Source of the DNA: Streptomyces liliiviolaceus
Lineage (GTDB): Bacteria; Actinomycetota; Actinomycetes; Streptomycetales; Streptomycetaceae
Assembly: GCF_018070025.1 (NCBI RefSeq)
Contig: NZ_JAGPYQ010000002.1
Coordinates: 682,001-746,000, forward strand
Reading direction: 5' to 3'
DNA: 64,000 nucleotides
The notes below the pieces were generated by a model. The model was not told the origin of the DNA and did no database searches. It saw only the letters and a program-made list of their open reading frames with translations. This document shows positions 52,723 through 61,123 of this stretch, piece after piece; within the stretch, counting starts at the first letter, position 1, and each line of letters begins with the position of its first letter. A program made the translations under genes and the position numbers.

Positions 52723-55458
52723 ATGGACGAGCGGACAGAACGACGGCGCCCGCCGGACCCGCCTGCCCCGCCCCCGCCGGCCCGCGTCGGGACCTCTGTG
52801 AGACGGCAGCACCGAGCGCCCCGCATGTCCCCGCCCGGTGTGCCACCGCTGCCGACGTGGCTGGTCCCCCGCCCCCGGCTGACGGACCGTCTCTCGCAGG
52901 GCGTACTGGGCCCGTTGACCGTGGTCGTGGGCCCTGTGGGAGCGGGCAAGTCGGCGCTGGCGGTGGAGTGGGCGCACACGCGGCGTGCGCCGGGTCCGGT
53001 GGCCTGGGTGACCTGCGACGGGGCGGAGGAGCAGCCCGACGTCTTCTGGCCGCGCGTCCTGGCGGCGCTGCGCGAGGCGGAGATAGACCTGCCGTCACTC
53101 GCCGCCCCACCCCTCACACCCCCGGGCTTCATCGTCCCGGCCCCCCAGCCGCCCTTGAAGGAGCGCGACAACGGCGAGCACACCCCCGAACAGGGCCCGC
53201 CACAGGCACCCCTCAAGGGGCGCGAGGAACTGCGCGACCAGCCCCCACCCACCCGCAGCAGCGAGCACACCCCGGAACAGGGCGCACCACAGGCGCCCCC
53301 CAAGGGGCGCGAGGAACTGCGCGACCAGCCCCCACCGGCCCGCAGCCGACAACCAACCGCCAACGGCACGCCCCGGAGCACAGGTCTGTACGCCGCCGCC
53401 CCCGACGCAGTCGGACTCCACGGCTTCCCGGCCGCAGCGGTGCCACCCGGCCCGTCAGCAGGACAGCCCATGCTCGTGGCCGCCCTCGCGGCCGACCTCG
53501 CCGCCCGCGAGGAGCCCGTCGTCCTCGTCCTGGACGACTTCCAGCCGGAGAGCGGCTCACCGGTCGCCGAGGGCATGGTCCGGCTCCTCCGGCACGCGAC
53601 CCCCGCCCTGCGGCTGGTCGTGGTCTCGCGCCGGGATCCGCCGCTGCATCTGCACCGGTACCGGCTGGCCGGCGACCTCACCGAACTGCGCACCGGGGAC
53701 CTCGCCTTCGACGACCGGGAGACGGCGGCGCTGCTGGCCCAGCACGGTGTCGAGGTGCCACGGCCGGTGGTGAAGACCCTGCGCGAGCGGGCGGACGGCT
53801 GGGCGGCCGGCCTGCGGCTGGCCGCGATGTCCATGCAGGGGCATCCCCACCCGGAGCGGTTCGTGGCACGGTTCGCGGGCGAGGACGAGGCGATCGTCAG
53901 CTACCTGGTCGAGGAGGTCCTGGACGGCCAGCCCCCGGCGATGCGCAGGCTCCTGCTGACGACCAGCGTGCTGGACCATCTGAACGCCGAACTGGCCACC
54001 CAGGTCGCGGGCCAGGAGGCCGGCCGGCACTTCGCGGCGCTCGTCGCGCAGAGCTCCTTCCTGCAGCACATCGGTCACGGGTGGTACCGGTGCCACCGGA
54101 TGTTCGCCGACGTCCTGCGGGTGCGGCTGCGCCACGAGGCACCGGACCTCGTGCCCGATCTGCACGGCCGGGCGGCCGAGTGGCTGGGCGAGCACGGACT
54201 CCTCGCCGAGGCGGTACGCCATGCCCTCGCCGCGGACGACCGCCGCTACGCCGACCGTCTCGTCGTGCATCAGCTGGCGATCGGGCAGGTCCTCGCCCTG
54301 ACGAGCACCCGGCTGCCCGGCGAACTGCTGACCCGGACGCCGCCCGCCGGCCCCACGGGGGCCGCCCGGAAGGCCCCCGGACCGGAGTCCGCGCTCGTCA
54401 CCTCGGCGGCGGCGCTCGCCCGGGGCGACGGGCCGGCCTGCACGGAGAGCCTCGCCCTCGCCGACCGGCTGATCGGGGAGCTGCCCGGGGGCGGCACCGA
54501 CCGGATCGCCCGGTGCCGGCTGGCGCACTCCGTGATCCGGATGACGAGGGACCGCCCCCGGCACCTCACGGCGGCGAGGGCCGCCGCGGCGGACGCCGAG
54601 CGGCTCTTCGCCCGGCTGCCGCGCGGCCTGCTGGAGGACCGACCCGAACTGGTGGCGCTGACCCTGTCGGTCCGTGGCCGCGCCGAGCTGCGGGAGGGCG
54701 ACCTCAAGGCGGCGGAGGCGTCCCTGACCACCGCCCTCAAGGCCGCCTCCGCGGCCGAGAACGGTGTCCTGCGCCGGGACTGCCTCTCCGAACTGGCGCT
54801 GCTTGAGGTGCTGCGCGGGCGGTTCCGGGCCGCGGACCAGTTCGCCGGGCACGCCCGGCACCCCGCACCGCAGGCCTCGTCGGAGCCGGACCCGTCCCTG
54901 GCCGCGCTGTACGTCGTACGGTCCTGGATCGGTCTGACGCGCCTCGACGTGCAGCGGGCACGGGGCGAACTCTCCCGGGCCCGTGCCACCCTGCGCCAGG
55001 TGCCCGACCCGTTCGTCACCGGCGTCGGCTCACTGGTCGCCAAACTCATGACCGCGGTGGAGACCGGCACGGCGCGACCCGAGACCCTGGACGCCATCCC
55101 CGACCTCACGGCGGACGGCTGGCTCGCCGAAGGGCTGCGGCAGTCGGTGCGGCACGCGTGCGCCGCCTCGCTCGACGAGGCACGCGCCCGCCGGCTCCCG
55201 GCGCGGTCGGTGTCCGGCGCGCGCGGCACGCCGGACCCCCTGCCGCGGGACGAGCGGGCCCCGGTCGAGTCGCTCAGCGCGCGCGAACGCGATGTCCTGC
55301 GTCATCTGGCGCAGATGATGACGACGGAGGAGATCGCCGACGAGCTGTACGTGTCGGTGAACACGGTGAAGACGCATCTCAAGAGCGTCTACCGCAAGCT
55401 CGCCGTGACCCGGCGTTCGGCGGCGGTACGGCGGGCCCGCGAACTCGAACTGCTGTAG
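52723..55458 (+). CDS. LAL/MalT-type LuxR regulator with in-frame repeat insertion
   Basis: This 911-aa regulator starts at the ATG at 52723. It has Walker A GPVGAGKS at residues 70-77 and Walker B VVLVLDD near 266-272. A winged-helix and helical-repeat middle follows (LAAMSMQGHPHPERFVARFA, WYRCHRMFADVLRVRLRHEA). A C-terminal LuxR HTH occupies about 845-905 (LSARERDVLRHLAQ, VNTVKTHLKSVYRKL). Such proteins switch on target genes when a ligand and ATP are bound. Between Walker A and Walker B, residues about 143-208 are a tandem 29-residue repeat rich in Pro, Glu and Arg, coming from the dispersed palindrome. The insertion keeps the frame. Whether the ATPase still works is unknown. Confidence 0.9.
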   Translation: MDERTERRRPPDPPAPPPPARVGTSVRRQHRAPRMSPPGVPPLPTWLVPRPRLTDRLSQGVLGPLTVVVGPVGAGKSALAVEWAHTRRAPGPVAWVTCDGAEEQPDVFWPRVLAALREAEIDLPSLAAPPLTPPGFIVPAPQPPLKERDNGEHTPEQGPPQAPLKGREELRDQPPPTRSSEHTPEQGAPQAPPKGREELRDQPPPARSRQPTANGTPRSTGLYAAAPDAVGLHGFPAAAVPPGPSAGQPMLVAALAADLAAREEPVVLVLDDFQPESGSPVAEGMVRLLRHATPALRLVVVSRRDPPLHLHRYRLAGDLTELRTGDLAFDDRETAALLAQHGVEVPRPVVKTLRERADGWAAGLRLAAMSMQGHPHPERFVARFAGEDEAIVSYLVEEVLDGQPPAMRRLLLTTSVLDHLNAELATQVAGQEAGRHFAALVAQSSFLQHIGHGWYRCHRMFADVLRVRLRHEAPDLVPDLHGRAAEWLGEHGLLAEAVRHALAADDRRYADRLVVHQLAIGQVLALTSTRLPGELLTRTPPAGPTGAARKAPGPESALVTSAAALARGDGPACTESLALADRLIGELPGGGTDRIARCRLAHSVIRMTRDRPRHLTAARAAAADAERLFARLPRGLLEDRPELVALTLSVRGRAELREGDLKAAEASLTTALKAASAAENGVLRRDCLSELALLEVLRGRFRAADQFAGHARHPAPQASSEPDPSLAALYVVRSWIGLTRLDVQRARGELSRARATLRQVPDPFVTGVGSLVAKLMTAVETGTARPETLDAIPDLTADGWLAEGLRQSVRHACAASLDEARARRLPARSVSGARGTPDPLPRDERAPVESLSARERDVLRHLAQMMTTEEIADELYVSVNTVKTHLKSVYRKLAVTRRSAAVRRARELELL
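53149..53346 (+). repeat. In-frame 87-bp tandem repeats inside the LAL regulator gene
   Basis: Two full 87-bp units and a third partial unit each hold the core AAGGGGCGCGAGGAACTGCG, starting at 53215 and 53302. The first, more diverged, unit starts near 53149 (PLKERDNGEHTPEQ). They encode PLKGREELRDQPPP at residues 163 and 192. 87 bp is 29 codons, so the repeat count can change without a frameshift. The extended repeat matches the one at 2597-2640 in the MocR-PhoD gap. Confidence 0.9.
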
Positions 55459-55481
55459 AGCGAGCGCCCGCTGACGGTGTC

Positions 55482-55964
55482 TCAGACAAGCCCCAGTTGC
55501 CTCGCGCGGGCGACGGCGCCCGTGCGCGACGAGACCCTGAGTTTGCGGTAGACGGCCCGCACATGGCTCTTCACCGTGTTGTGCGAGATGAAGAGTTCCG
55601 AGCCGATCTGCCGCAGCGGCACGTCCTCCTGGAGCCGGACGAGCACCGCGTGCTCGCGTTCCGTCAGGAGGCCGGCCGGCGTCGCGGGATCCGGACGCCC
55701 GGCGTCGCCGGAGGGCACGGCGGCCAGCGCGGCCGACGCCTCGTCCAGCAACAGATGCGTACTGCGCGGGTCGCCCGACTCGGCGGCGATGTCCATGAGC
55801 GCGTCGGCGACCCACACCAGACACGCGGCCACCACGGTGTCCGTGTCCTCGGCAGCCCGGTCCAGAGCCCGTAACTGCCCCCTCAGCACGGAGACCCGCA
55901 CGAAATCCGGCCCGTCGAAGTGCCCTTGCCTTCCTCCCCGTTCGGCCTTCAGGACGGTAGGCAT
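55482..55964 (-). CDS. Short LuxR-family regulator
   Basis: The 160-aa protein starts at the ATG at 55964 after a perfect GGAGGTGAG ribosome site. A long upstream in-frame extension lacks one. Residues about 95-155 are a LuxR HTH (LTEREHAVLVRLQEDVPLRQ, then SHNTVKSHVRAVYRKLRVSS) closely like that of the LAL gene. The front part (about 20-80) is a helical region with no known effector fold. It is convergent with the LAL gene, with 23 bp between stops. It could modify the same target set. Confidence 0.88.
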   Translation of the reverse strand: MPTVLKAERGGRQGHFDGPDFVRVSVLRGQLRALDRAAEDTDTVVAACLVWVADALMDIAAESGDPRSTHLLLDEASAALAAVPSGDAGRPDPATPAGLLTEREHAVLVRLQEDVPLRQIGSELFISHNTVKSHVRAVYRKLRVSSRTGAVARARQLGLV

Positions 55965-56075
55965 ACGACTCACCTCCTCGACAGAGAGCGAAGGGCGGTA
56001 CACAGCAACCGTGCGGGCTGGATCTTGGGACGGGAAGGGGACTTAGGACCAATTCACCCAGATGCCGGACGGCGT

Positions 56076-56372
56076 CTACAACGCGTTGGGGGAGGCGGGA
56101 TCCGTACCGGGACCGCGTCCCTCGGGCAATCGGCGCACTTCGACCAGCTCCAGTCCGAGGGCCTGAATGCGGTCCAGGATTCCGTACAGCGCCGCCTGGT
56201 CGAGCCGGGCGCCGTGCAGGACGGTCTCCGGCGGACTGACCGTGACGGTCAGCTCGGCGAAGGCGGAGCGGAAGGCCTGGGAGACCCTGCCCTTGATCCG
56301 GATCTCGAAATCCCCGCCCACGGGCCGCGCCTCGCCCCGCTCGGGTCCAGGACGTTCCTCCGCCGTTCCCAT
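56076..56372 (-). CDS. Conserved 98-aa protein of unknown function
   Basis: A small but real gene: the core FEIRIKGRVSQAFRSAFAEL with TVLHGARLDQAALYGILDRI and GLELVEVRRLPEGRG is a pattern I remember as conserved in actinobacterial genomes. It looks like a ferredoxin-like or ACT-like alpha/beta sandwich of unknown ligand. The first 20 residues are polar and Arg/Glu-rich. It is divergent from the DUF7144 gene, with two copies of the conserved repeat between them. Confidence 0.8.
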   Translation of the reverse strand: MGTAEERPGPERGEARPVGGDFEIRIKGRVSQAFRSAFAELTVTVSPPETVLHGARLDQAALYGILDRIQALGLELVEVRRLPEGRGPGTDPASPNAL

Positions 56373-56439
56373 GCCGCGTCACCTCCGCTGCCCGGGGCCG
56401 GGTCACGTCTCCATTCTCACAGGCCGTGCGAAGGACACA

Positions 56440-56456
56440 TCACACAGCGGGGGTGA
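56440..56456. promoter_or_regulatory. Conserved inverted repeat, copy 5
   Basis: TCACA-CAGCGGG-GGTGA, with one mismatch in the first arm, in the gap between the 98-aa gene and the DUF7144 gene, on the side nearer the 98-aa start. Confidence 0.6.
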
Positions 56457-56494
56457 CGGAGACGGCCGGTCCGGTCCGCACACGGCTCCGACAC

Positions 56495-56511
56495 TCATCC
56501 ACAGCGGGTGA
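56495..56511. promoter_or_regulatory. Conserved inverted repeat, copy 6
   Basis: TCATC-CACAGCG-GGTGA, with one mismatch in the first arm and GCG at the spacer end, 55 bp from copy 5 and 57 bp before the DUF7144 start codon. Confidence 0.65.
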
Positions 56512-56567
56512 AGCTCAGCCCCCGGAATCAGCGGGATGCTCCTGCTCCCGACAAGGAGGTACCCGAC

Positions 56568-57029
56568 ATGGCTGAGCAGACCTCGGCAGGGCAGACCCGG
56601 CAGGGCCGGCCCCCGCAGGAACCCCGGATCAAGCCACTGATGGTCGGCGGGGTCGTCTTCGCCGTCTGCATGATGGCCATCGTGGGCGCGTACCAGGTGT
56701 TCGTCGGCATGGGCGCGTTGATGGAGGACAACTTCTACACCCGGGCGAACGACTACCCGTACGACCTCAACATCAATGTGTGGGGCTGGGTCCACCTGAT
56801 CTCCGGGATCGTCATCGTGGCCGCCGCCTTCAGCGTGTTCAAGGGCAAGACCTGGGCGCGGGTCGTCGGCATCACGGTCGCCGCGCTGAGCGCGATGGAG
56901 AACTTCTTCTTCACCCCGTACTACCCGCTCTGGTCGATCGTGATCATCGCGTTCGACGTGCTGATCATCTGGTCCCTGGCCAGCTACGGCCACGCACAGG
57001 CCCACAAGGTCTACGGGGCGCCGATGTAG
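56568..57029 (+). CDS. DUF7144-family four-helix membrane protein
   Basis: The 153-aa protein starts at the ATG at 56568, 8 bp after AAGGAGGT. It has four membrane helices (MVGGVVFAVCMMAIVGAYQV, WVHLISGIVIVAAAFSVF, WARVVGITVAALSAME and WSIVIIAFDVLIIWSLASY). The short tail KVYGAPM is cytoplasmic by charge. This is the layout of the actinobacterial family annotated DUF7144 (formerly a DoxX-like group). Function is unknown. The strong ribosome site suggests high expression. Confidence 0.88.
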   Translation: MAEQTSAGQTRQGRPPQEPRIKPLMVGGVVFAVCMMAIVGAYQVFVGMGALMEDNFYTRANDYPYDLNINVWGWVHLISGIVIVAAAFSVFKGKTWARVVGITVAALSAMENFFFTPYYPLWSIVIIAFDVLIIWSLASYGHAQAHKVYGAPM

Positions 57030-57063
57030 CCCGGCACCGTCCGGCCGACCCGGCTCGTGCGGC

Positions 57064-59295
57064 TCATGCGCCGGGCTCCGCCGGCCGTGCCGCCGTCGGG
57101 CGTGCGTGTCCGCGGGCCGACGGCAGGGCCAGCCGGGCGATCCGGGACCAGTCGAGCCTGGGCAGCGGCGAGCGCGTCCCCGGACGCTCGCGCGGCACCA
57201 GCACACGCAGCGCACCCGGCCGTGCCTCGCAGCGCACGGGGACGGTCAGGTTCAGTGCCTCCCCGTCGACGCCGACCGGGATCCGCTCCCGGTCGGCGTC
57301 GACGACCACCTCCCGCGCGGTGACCCGGGTCAGACCGGTGGCACGGCGTCCGCGCAGAAGTCCGGCGGCCTGGGCGGCACTGGCCACGTCGACCCCGACG
57401 ACCCCCAACTCACCGCCGTCGAGGCGGGGTCGGCGGCCCAGCCCGGCGATGTCGCCCGTGCCGTAGGGGTTGTTGCTCACCAACAGCGCCTGCGGTGCCT
57501 CGAAGTCCGCCTCGCCGGCCCGGGCGGCGAGCCGCGCGCCGCGATGGCCCACGAGCAGGTCGGGGAGGAGTTCCAGGGTCGTACGGGTCTTGCCGTCGCG
57601 GTAGGCCGGGCTCTGCACCACCTCGGCGTACGCCCCGAACGACACGTTGTTGACGAAGGGGTGACCGGCCGCGCGGCCCAGGTCGACGCGGAGCAGCACC
57701 CCGTCGGTCAGGGCGTCGAGCGCCTTCGCCGGATCCTCGCGGTCGAGCCCCAGGTCGAGGGCGAAGTGGTTGCGGGTGCCGGCCGGCACCACCAGGAAGG
57801 GGAGGTCGAGCGAGGCGGCGACATCGGCCACCAGCGCCTGGGTGCCGTCCCCGCCCGCGACGCCGAGCAGATCGGCGCCCTCGCTCGCGGCCTTGCGCGC
57901 GAGTTCGGCGACGTCGGTGTCGCCCGGCCCCTCCAGGAGGAGGACCTGCGCGCCCAGTGCCTCGGCCTTCTCCCGCAGCCCGAACCGTTCCACCTTGCCG
58001 CCGCCCGAGCGCGGATTCATGATCAGGACGGGGTGCCGCACCCGCGGGGCGGGGTGCTCCGGTGTCCGGGCCGGTCCGTCGGCGCCGACGAGGGCTCTGC
58101 GGCCCGCGCCGACCGCGAACATCGACAGTGCCCCGGCCACGGCGACGACCCACGCCAGATGGGCCCGGGTGTACGCGACGACGATCCACACCGGTGCGGC
58201 GACGGCCAGCACGGCGGCGAGCAGCCGCCCTACGCTCCGTCGCGTGAGCACCCACCAGAGTGCCGCCGCCGTGACCGCCAGACCGGCCAGTCCCACAGCC
58301 AGCAGGGCGAAAGTCCGCAGTCCCGCGAACACGCCCAGCACCAGTACCGCCGCCGCGGCCGCCGCCAGCGCTCCGCGCGCCGACCACCGCTGCCCCCGCG
58401 TAGTGGGTTCCATGGCGTGACGATCGTTCGTGCCCGGCGGGGGCGCATCACCCCCGGCAGGGGATCCGCCCGTGGTTCCGCCCTTTCCTGGTTCCGTCAG
58501 TCCCAGCCAGGGACTGAGGAGGGCGTCGTGGGCCAGTACGTACCCGATCGCGATGCCGCCCGCGACGATCGCGAAGAAGAAGATGAGCCACGACAGCACC
58601 GTGAAGACGGAGCCGAGCGGCCCGTACCGGTCGACGCTCAGCTCCAGTGAGCGCGGCAGCCAGAGCCCGGACACGGCGGAGTACAGGACGACCCCGATCC
58701 CGGTGAGCAGGGCGCCCGGCAGCAGCGGCAGCCACGCCACCCGCCCGGCGAGCAGCAGGTGCTGCGTCCACCACCACATGAGGACCGCGGCGATCAGCTG
58801 AAGGGGGAACCCCAGGGCGGTCCCGACGCCGAATCCGTCGCGCAGGGTTCCCTGGGACACCAGCACGGTGACCCAGACCAGGAGCCACACGCCCCAGCGC
58901 CACACCACGGTCCGCAGTCCGGCGCGCGGCAGGTGCCAGGCGCGCTCGCACAGCCGTTGCAGTGCCCGGCTGAAGGCGGTCGCGGACAGGAGTGCCACCA
59001 GCACCCCGATCGCGCCCCAGGTCTCCAGCGAATCGGCGGCGCCCCGGTAGACCTCGTCCACCTGGGTCAGGACCGGTCCCGTGGTGCCCAGCTGGGTGCG
59101 CAGCGTGCCCACCAGTTCGCGGCGGATCGCGGGCGGAGTGAAGGACGCGATGGCGAAGAGCATCGGCAGCGCGGCCAGAAAGGCCTGCGCGGCGAGACGG
59201 GTCGCCATGTCCAGGATGCTCACGCTGACGAGCTGTCGGCCGACGGGGACCCCGATACGGCCCGTCATCGCCCGGGCGAGCCTCGTGAACACCAT
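57064..59295 (-). CDS. BrkB/YihY membrane protein fused to a diacylglycerol/lipid kinase domain
   Basis: One 743-aa frame (ATG at 59295 after GGGAGG) joins two proteins. Residues about 1-285 are a YihY/BrkB six-helix membrane domain (VSVSILDMATRLAAQAFLAA, VFTVLSWLIFFFAIVAGGIA). About 300-425 are four more helices, and about 430-735 form a lipid-kinase domain with NPRSGGGK, VAGGDGT and VVPAGTRNHFALDLGLDRED. These kinases phosphorylate diacylglycerol or related lipids. A start at an internal ATG (58413, residue 295) is possible, but no ribosome site precedes it. The fusion is the simpler reading. It is divergent from the carbonic anhydrase gene. Confidence 0.85.
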   Translation of the reverse strand: MVFTRLARAMTGRIGVPVGRQLVSVSILDMATRLAAQAFLAALPMLFAIASFTPPAIRRELVGTLRTQLGTTGPVLTQVDEVYRGAADSLETWGAIGVLVALLSATAFSRALQRLCERAWHLPRAGLRTVVWRWGVWLLVWVTVLVSQGTLRDGFGVGTALGFPLQLIAAVLMWWWTQHLLLAGRVAWLPLLPGALLTGIGVVLYSAVSGLWLPRSLELSVDRYGPLGSVFTVLSWLIFFFAIVAGGIAIGYVLAHDALLSPWLGLTEPGKGGTTGGSPAGGDAPPPGTNDRHAMEPTTRGQRWSARGALAAAAAAVLVLGVFAGLRTFALLAVGLAGLAVTAAALWWVLTRRSVGRLLAAVLAVAAPVWIVVAYTRAHLAWVVAVAGALSMFAVGAGRRALVGADGPARTPEHPAPRVRHPVLIMNPRSGGGKVERFGLREKAEALGAQVLLLEGPGDTDVAELARKAASEGADLLGVAGGDGTQALVADVAASLDLPFLVVPAGTRNHFALDLGLDREDPAKALDALTDGVLLRVDLGRAAGHPFVNNVSFGAYAEVVQSPAYRDGKTRTTLELLPDLLVGHRGARLAARAGEADFEAPQALLVSNNPYGTGDIAGLGRRPRLDGGELGVVGVDVASAAQAAGLLRGRRATGLTRVTAREVVVDADRERIPVGVDGEALNLTVPVRCEARPGALRVLVPRERPGTRSPLPRLDWSRIARLALPSARGHARPTAARPAEPGA

Positions 59296-59363
59296 GCCCG
59301 TGCCCTCCCGGCCCCCGGAAACCTGTCGGCACGTCACCCTCTTCCCCGCCGGGCCGACGCGCC

Positions 59364-59380
59364 TCGCCCGGGGCGGGTGA
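59364..59380. promoter_or_regulatory. Conserved inverted repeat, copy 7
   Basis: TCGCC-CGGGGCG-GGTGA, with one mismatch in the first arm and GCG at the spacer end, in the 156-bp divergent gap between the BrkB-kinase and carbonic anhydrase genes. Confidence 0.6.
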
Positions 59381-59451
59381 CACGGACCCGCGGGGCCGGG
59401 CCTGCGGTCCATCGCCTACGGTGCCGGTGTACCGACGACGAGGAGACGGTG

Positions 59452-59982
59452 ATGACGCACGAGGCGCTGGTCATGGGGATCGGCGGCAAGGATCCGCAGC
59501 TGGACCCGGAGGCGTTCGTGGCGCCCACGTCCGTGGTCATCGGGGACGTCACCCTGCGGCCGGGCGCGAGCGTCTGGTACGGCGCGGTGCTGCGCGCGGA
59601 CTGCGGTCCGATCGTGATCGGGGCCGACAGCAACGTCCAGGACAACTGCACGCTCCATGTCGACCCGGGGTTTCCGATCAGCATCGGGGAGCGGGTGTCC
59701 ATCGGGCACAACGCCGTGGTGCACGGGGCGGTCGTCGAGGACGACTGTCTGGTGGGGATGGGGGCGACGGTCCTCAACGGGGCGGTGATCGGGGCGGGGT
59801 CGCTGGTCGCCGCGCAGGCGTTGGTGCCGCAGGGTATGCGGGTCCCTCCGGGGGTGCTCGTCGCAGGTGTTCCGGCGAAGGTCAAGCGCGAACTCAGCGC
59901 GGAGGAGCGGGAGGGGGTCTCCCTGAACGGGGTGTTCTACGTCGAACTGGCGAAGGCCCACCGGGACGCGCACGGGGGGTAG
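59452..59982 (+). CDS. Gamma-class carbonic anhydrase
   Basis: The 176-aa protein is a left-handed beta helix (IGDVTLRPGASVWYGAVLRA, NVQDNCTLHVDPG, ISIGERVSIGHNAVVHGAVV). H69, H86 and H91 have the spacing of the zinc-binding histidines of the gamma class (H, then 17 and 22 residues on). It would interconvert CO2 and bicarbonate in the cytoplasm. The ATG at 59452 follows AGGAGACG. An upstream in-frame reading overlaps the BrkB-kinase gene and is not used. Some homologues lack activity, so this is a family call. Confidence 0.9.
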   Translation: MTHEALVMGIGGKDPQLDPEAFVAPTSVVIGDVTLRPGASVWYGAVLRADCGPIVIGADSNVQDNCTLHVDPGFPISIGERVSIGHNAVVHGAVVEDDCLVGMGATVLNGAVIGAGSLVAAQALVPQGMRVPPGVLVAGVPAKVKRELSAEEREGVSLNGVFYVELAKAHRDAHGG

Positions 59983-60024
59983 GGCGGGGGCCGGTCGTTG
60001 TCTGCGGGTCCACTGTGGCTGATC

Positions 60025-60345
60025 GCGCAGTTCCCCGCGCCCCTGAAAAACCCCGCCCACGACGGGCAGCCCCTTCAGGGGCGCGGGGAACTGCGCGGCC
60101 CACCCCCACCGACCCGCAGAGAACAGCCGGAGCCTGGGGGCCGTACGCCAAGTGCGGGACCGTTGTGGCTGGGCGCGCCGTTCCCCGCGCCCCTGATAAA
60201 CACCGCCCACGACAGGCAGCCCCTTCAGGGGCGCGGGGAACTGCGCGGCCCACCCCCACCGGCCCGCAGACAACAGCCGGAGCCCTGGGGGCCGTACGCC
60301 AAGTGCGGGACCGTTGTGGCTGGGCGCGCCGTTCCCCGCGCCCCT
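60025..60345. repeat. Tandem 150-bp palindrome units
   Basis: Three left arms (60025-60047, 60175, 60326) and two right arms (60074-60096, 60227) of the GC-rich palindrome lie in tandem units of 150 bp. The first unit pairs GCGCAGTTCCCCGCGCCCCT plus GAA with its exact complement over 23 bp, giving one of the strongest hairpins in the window. The units share AGCCGGAGCC and CCGTACGCCAAGTGCGGGAC. The block separates the carbonic anhydrase and DedA genes, which are convergent. No gene is seen in the 381-bp gap. Confidence 0.9.
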
Positions 60346-60363
60346 ACAGGGCCCCTTGCGGGG

Positions 60364-61011
60364 CTAGTCGGTCGCCGGGACCGGGTCCGCCGTCGGCTCC
60401 GCCTCCGCCGTCATCTTCTTTGCCTTGCGCTTCATGATCAGCATGGACGTGATGCCGATGAGGACGGCCAGCACCAGGCCCAGCCAGGAGAAGCGCTTGA
60501 GCCAGGATTCGGCCACCACGCCCACGTAGTAGATGACCGCCGTGGTGCCGCCCGCCCAGACGATGCCGCCGAGGACGTTGGCGATCAGGAACTTCCAGTA
60601 CGGCATGCGCAGCACACCCGCGAGCGGGCCCGCGAAGATGCGCAGCAGGGCGATGAAGCGGCCGAAGAAGACGGCCCACATGCCCCACTTCTCGAAGGAC
60701 CGCTCGGCGGTGGCGATATGCCCCTCGCCGAAGTGCTTGGGGAACTTCGCGCCGAGCCAGGCCAGCAGCGGGCGCCCGCCCTTGCGGCCGATGGCGTACC
60801 CGATGGAGTCACCGATGATCGCGCCGGCCGTCGCGCAGGCGCCGAGGATGACGGGGTTGATGTCACCGTGCTGGGAGGCGAGCAGCGCCGAGGAGACGAG
60901 GATGATCTCGCCCGGCAGCGGGATGCCCAGGCTCTCCAGGCCGATGACCAGGCCCACCAGCGCGTAGATGCTGACCGCAGGCACGGTCTCTAGCCATTCC
61001 TGGACGTGCAA
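60364..61011 (-). CDS. DedA-family membrane protein
   Basis: The 215-aa protein starts at a TTG at 61011 with GGGGAGGAAC 8 bp upstream. It has the DedA/SNARE-associated fold (LESLGIPLPGEIILVSSALL, GDSIGYAIGRKGGRPLL, GRFIALLRIFAGPLAGVLRM). DedA proteins move or flip undecaprenyl phosphate or phospholipids across the membrane. The C-terminal tail (RKAKKMTAEAEPTADPVP) is charged and faces the cytoplasm. Confidence 0.92.
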   Translation of the reverse strand: MHVQEWLETVPAVSIYALVGLVIGLESLGIPLPGEIILVSSALLASQHGDINPVILGACATAGAIIGDSIGYAIGRKGGRPLLAWLGAKFPKHFGEGHIATAERSFEKWGMWAVFFGRFIALLRIFAGPLAGVLRMPYWKFLIANVLGGIVWAGGTTAVIYYVGVVAESWLKRFSWLGLVLAVLIGITSMLIMKRKAKKMTAEAEPTADPVPATD

Positions 61012-61047
61012 CGCCGGTTCCTCCCCATCACCGCGGTCCGGGCCGGG

Positions 61048-61079
61048 CCCGGCGTGCGCTCGGTCGCGCGCACGCCGGG
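61048..61079 (-). terminator. Hairpin after the GH3 gene
   Basis: CCCGGCGTGCGC at 61048-61059 pairs with its exact complement at 61068-61079 (12 bp, 8-base loop). It lies 45 bp after the GH3 stop and before the DedA start on the minus strand. Confidence 0.65.
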
Positions 61080-61123
61080 AAGCCTACCGGTTCACGCCCC
61101 CTGTCCGACGGCCCGCCGGGCGC

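Noticed and set aside
58413..58413. Separate start for the lipid-kinase half
   Set aside because: An ATG exists, but there is no Shine-Dalgarno sequence and no stop between the two halves, so the fusion was kept as the main reading.
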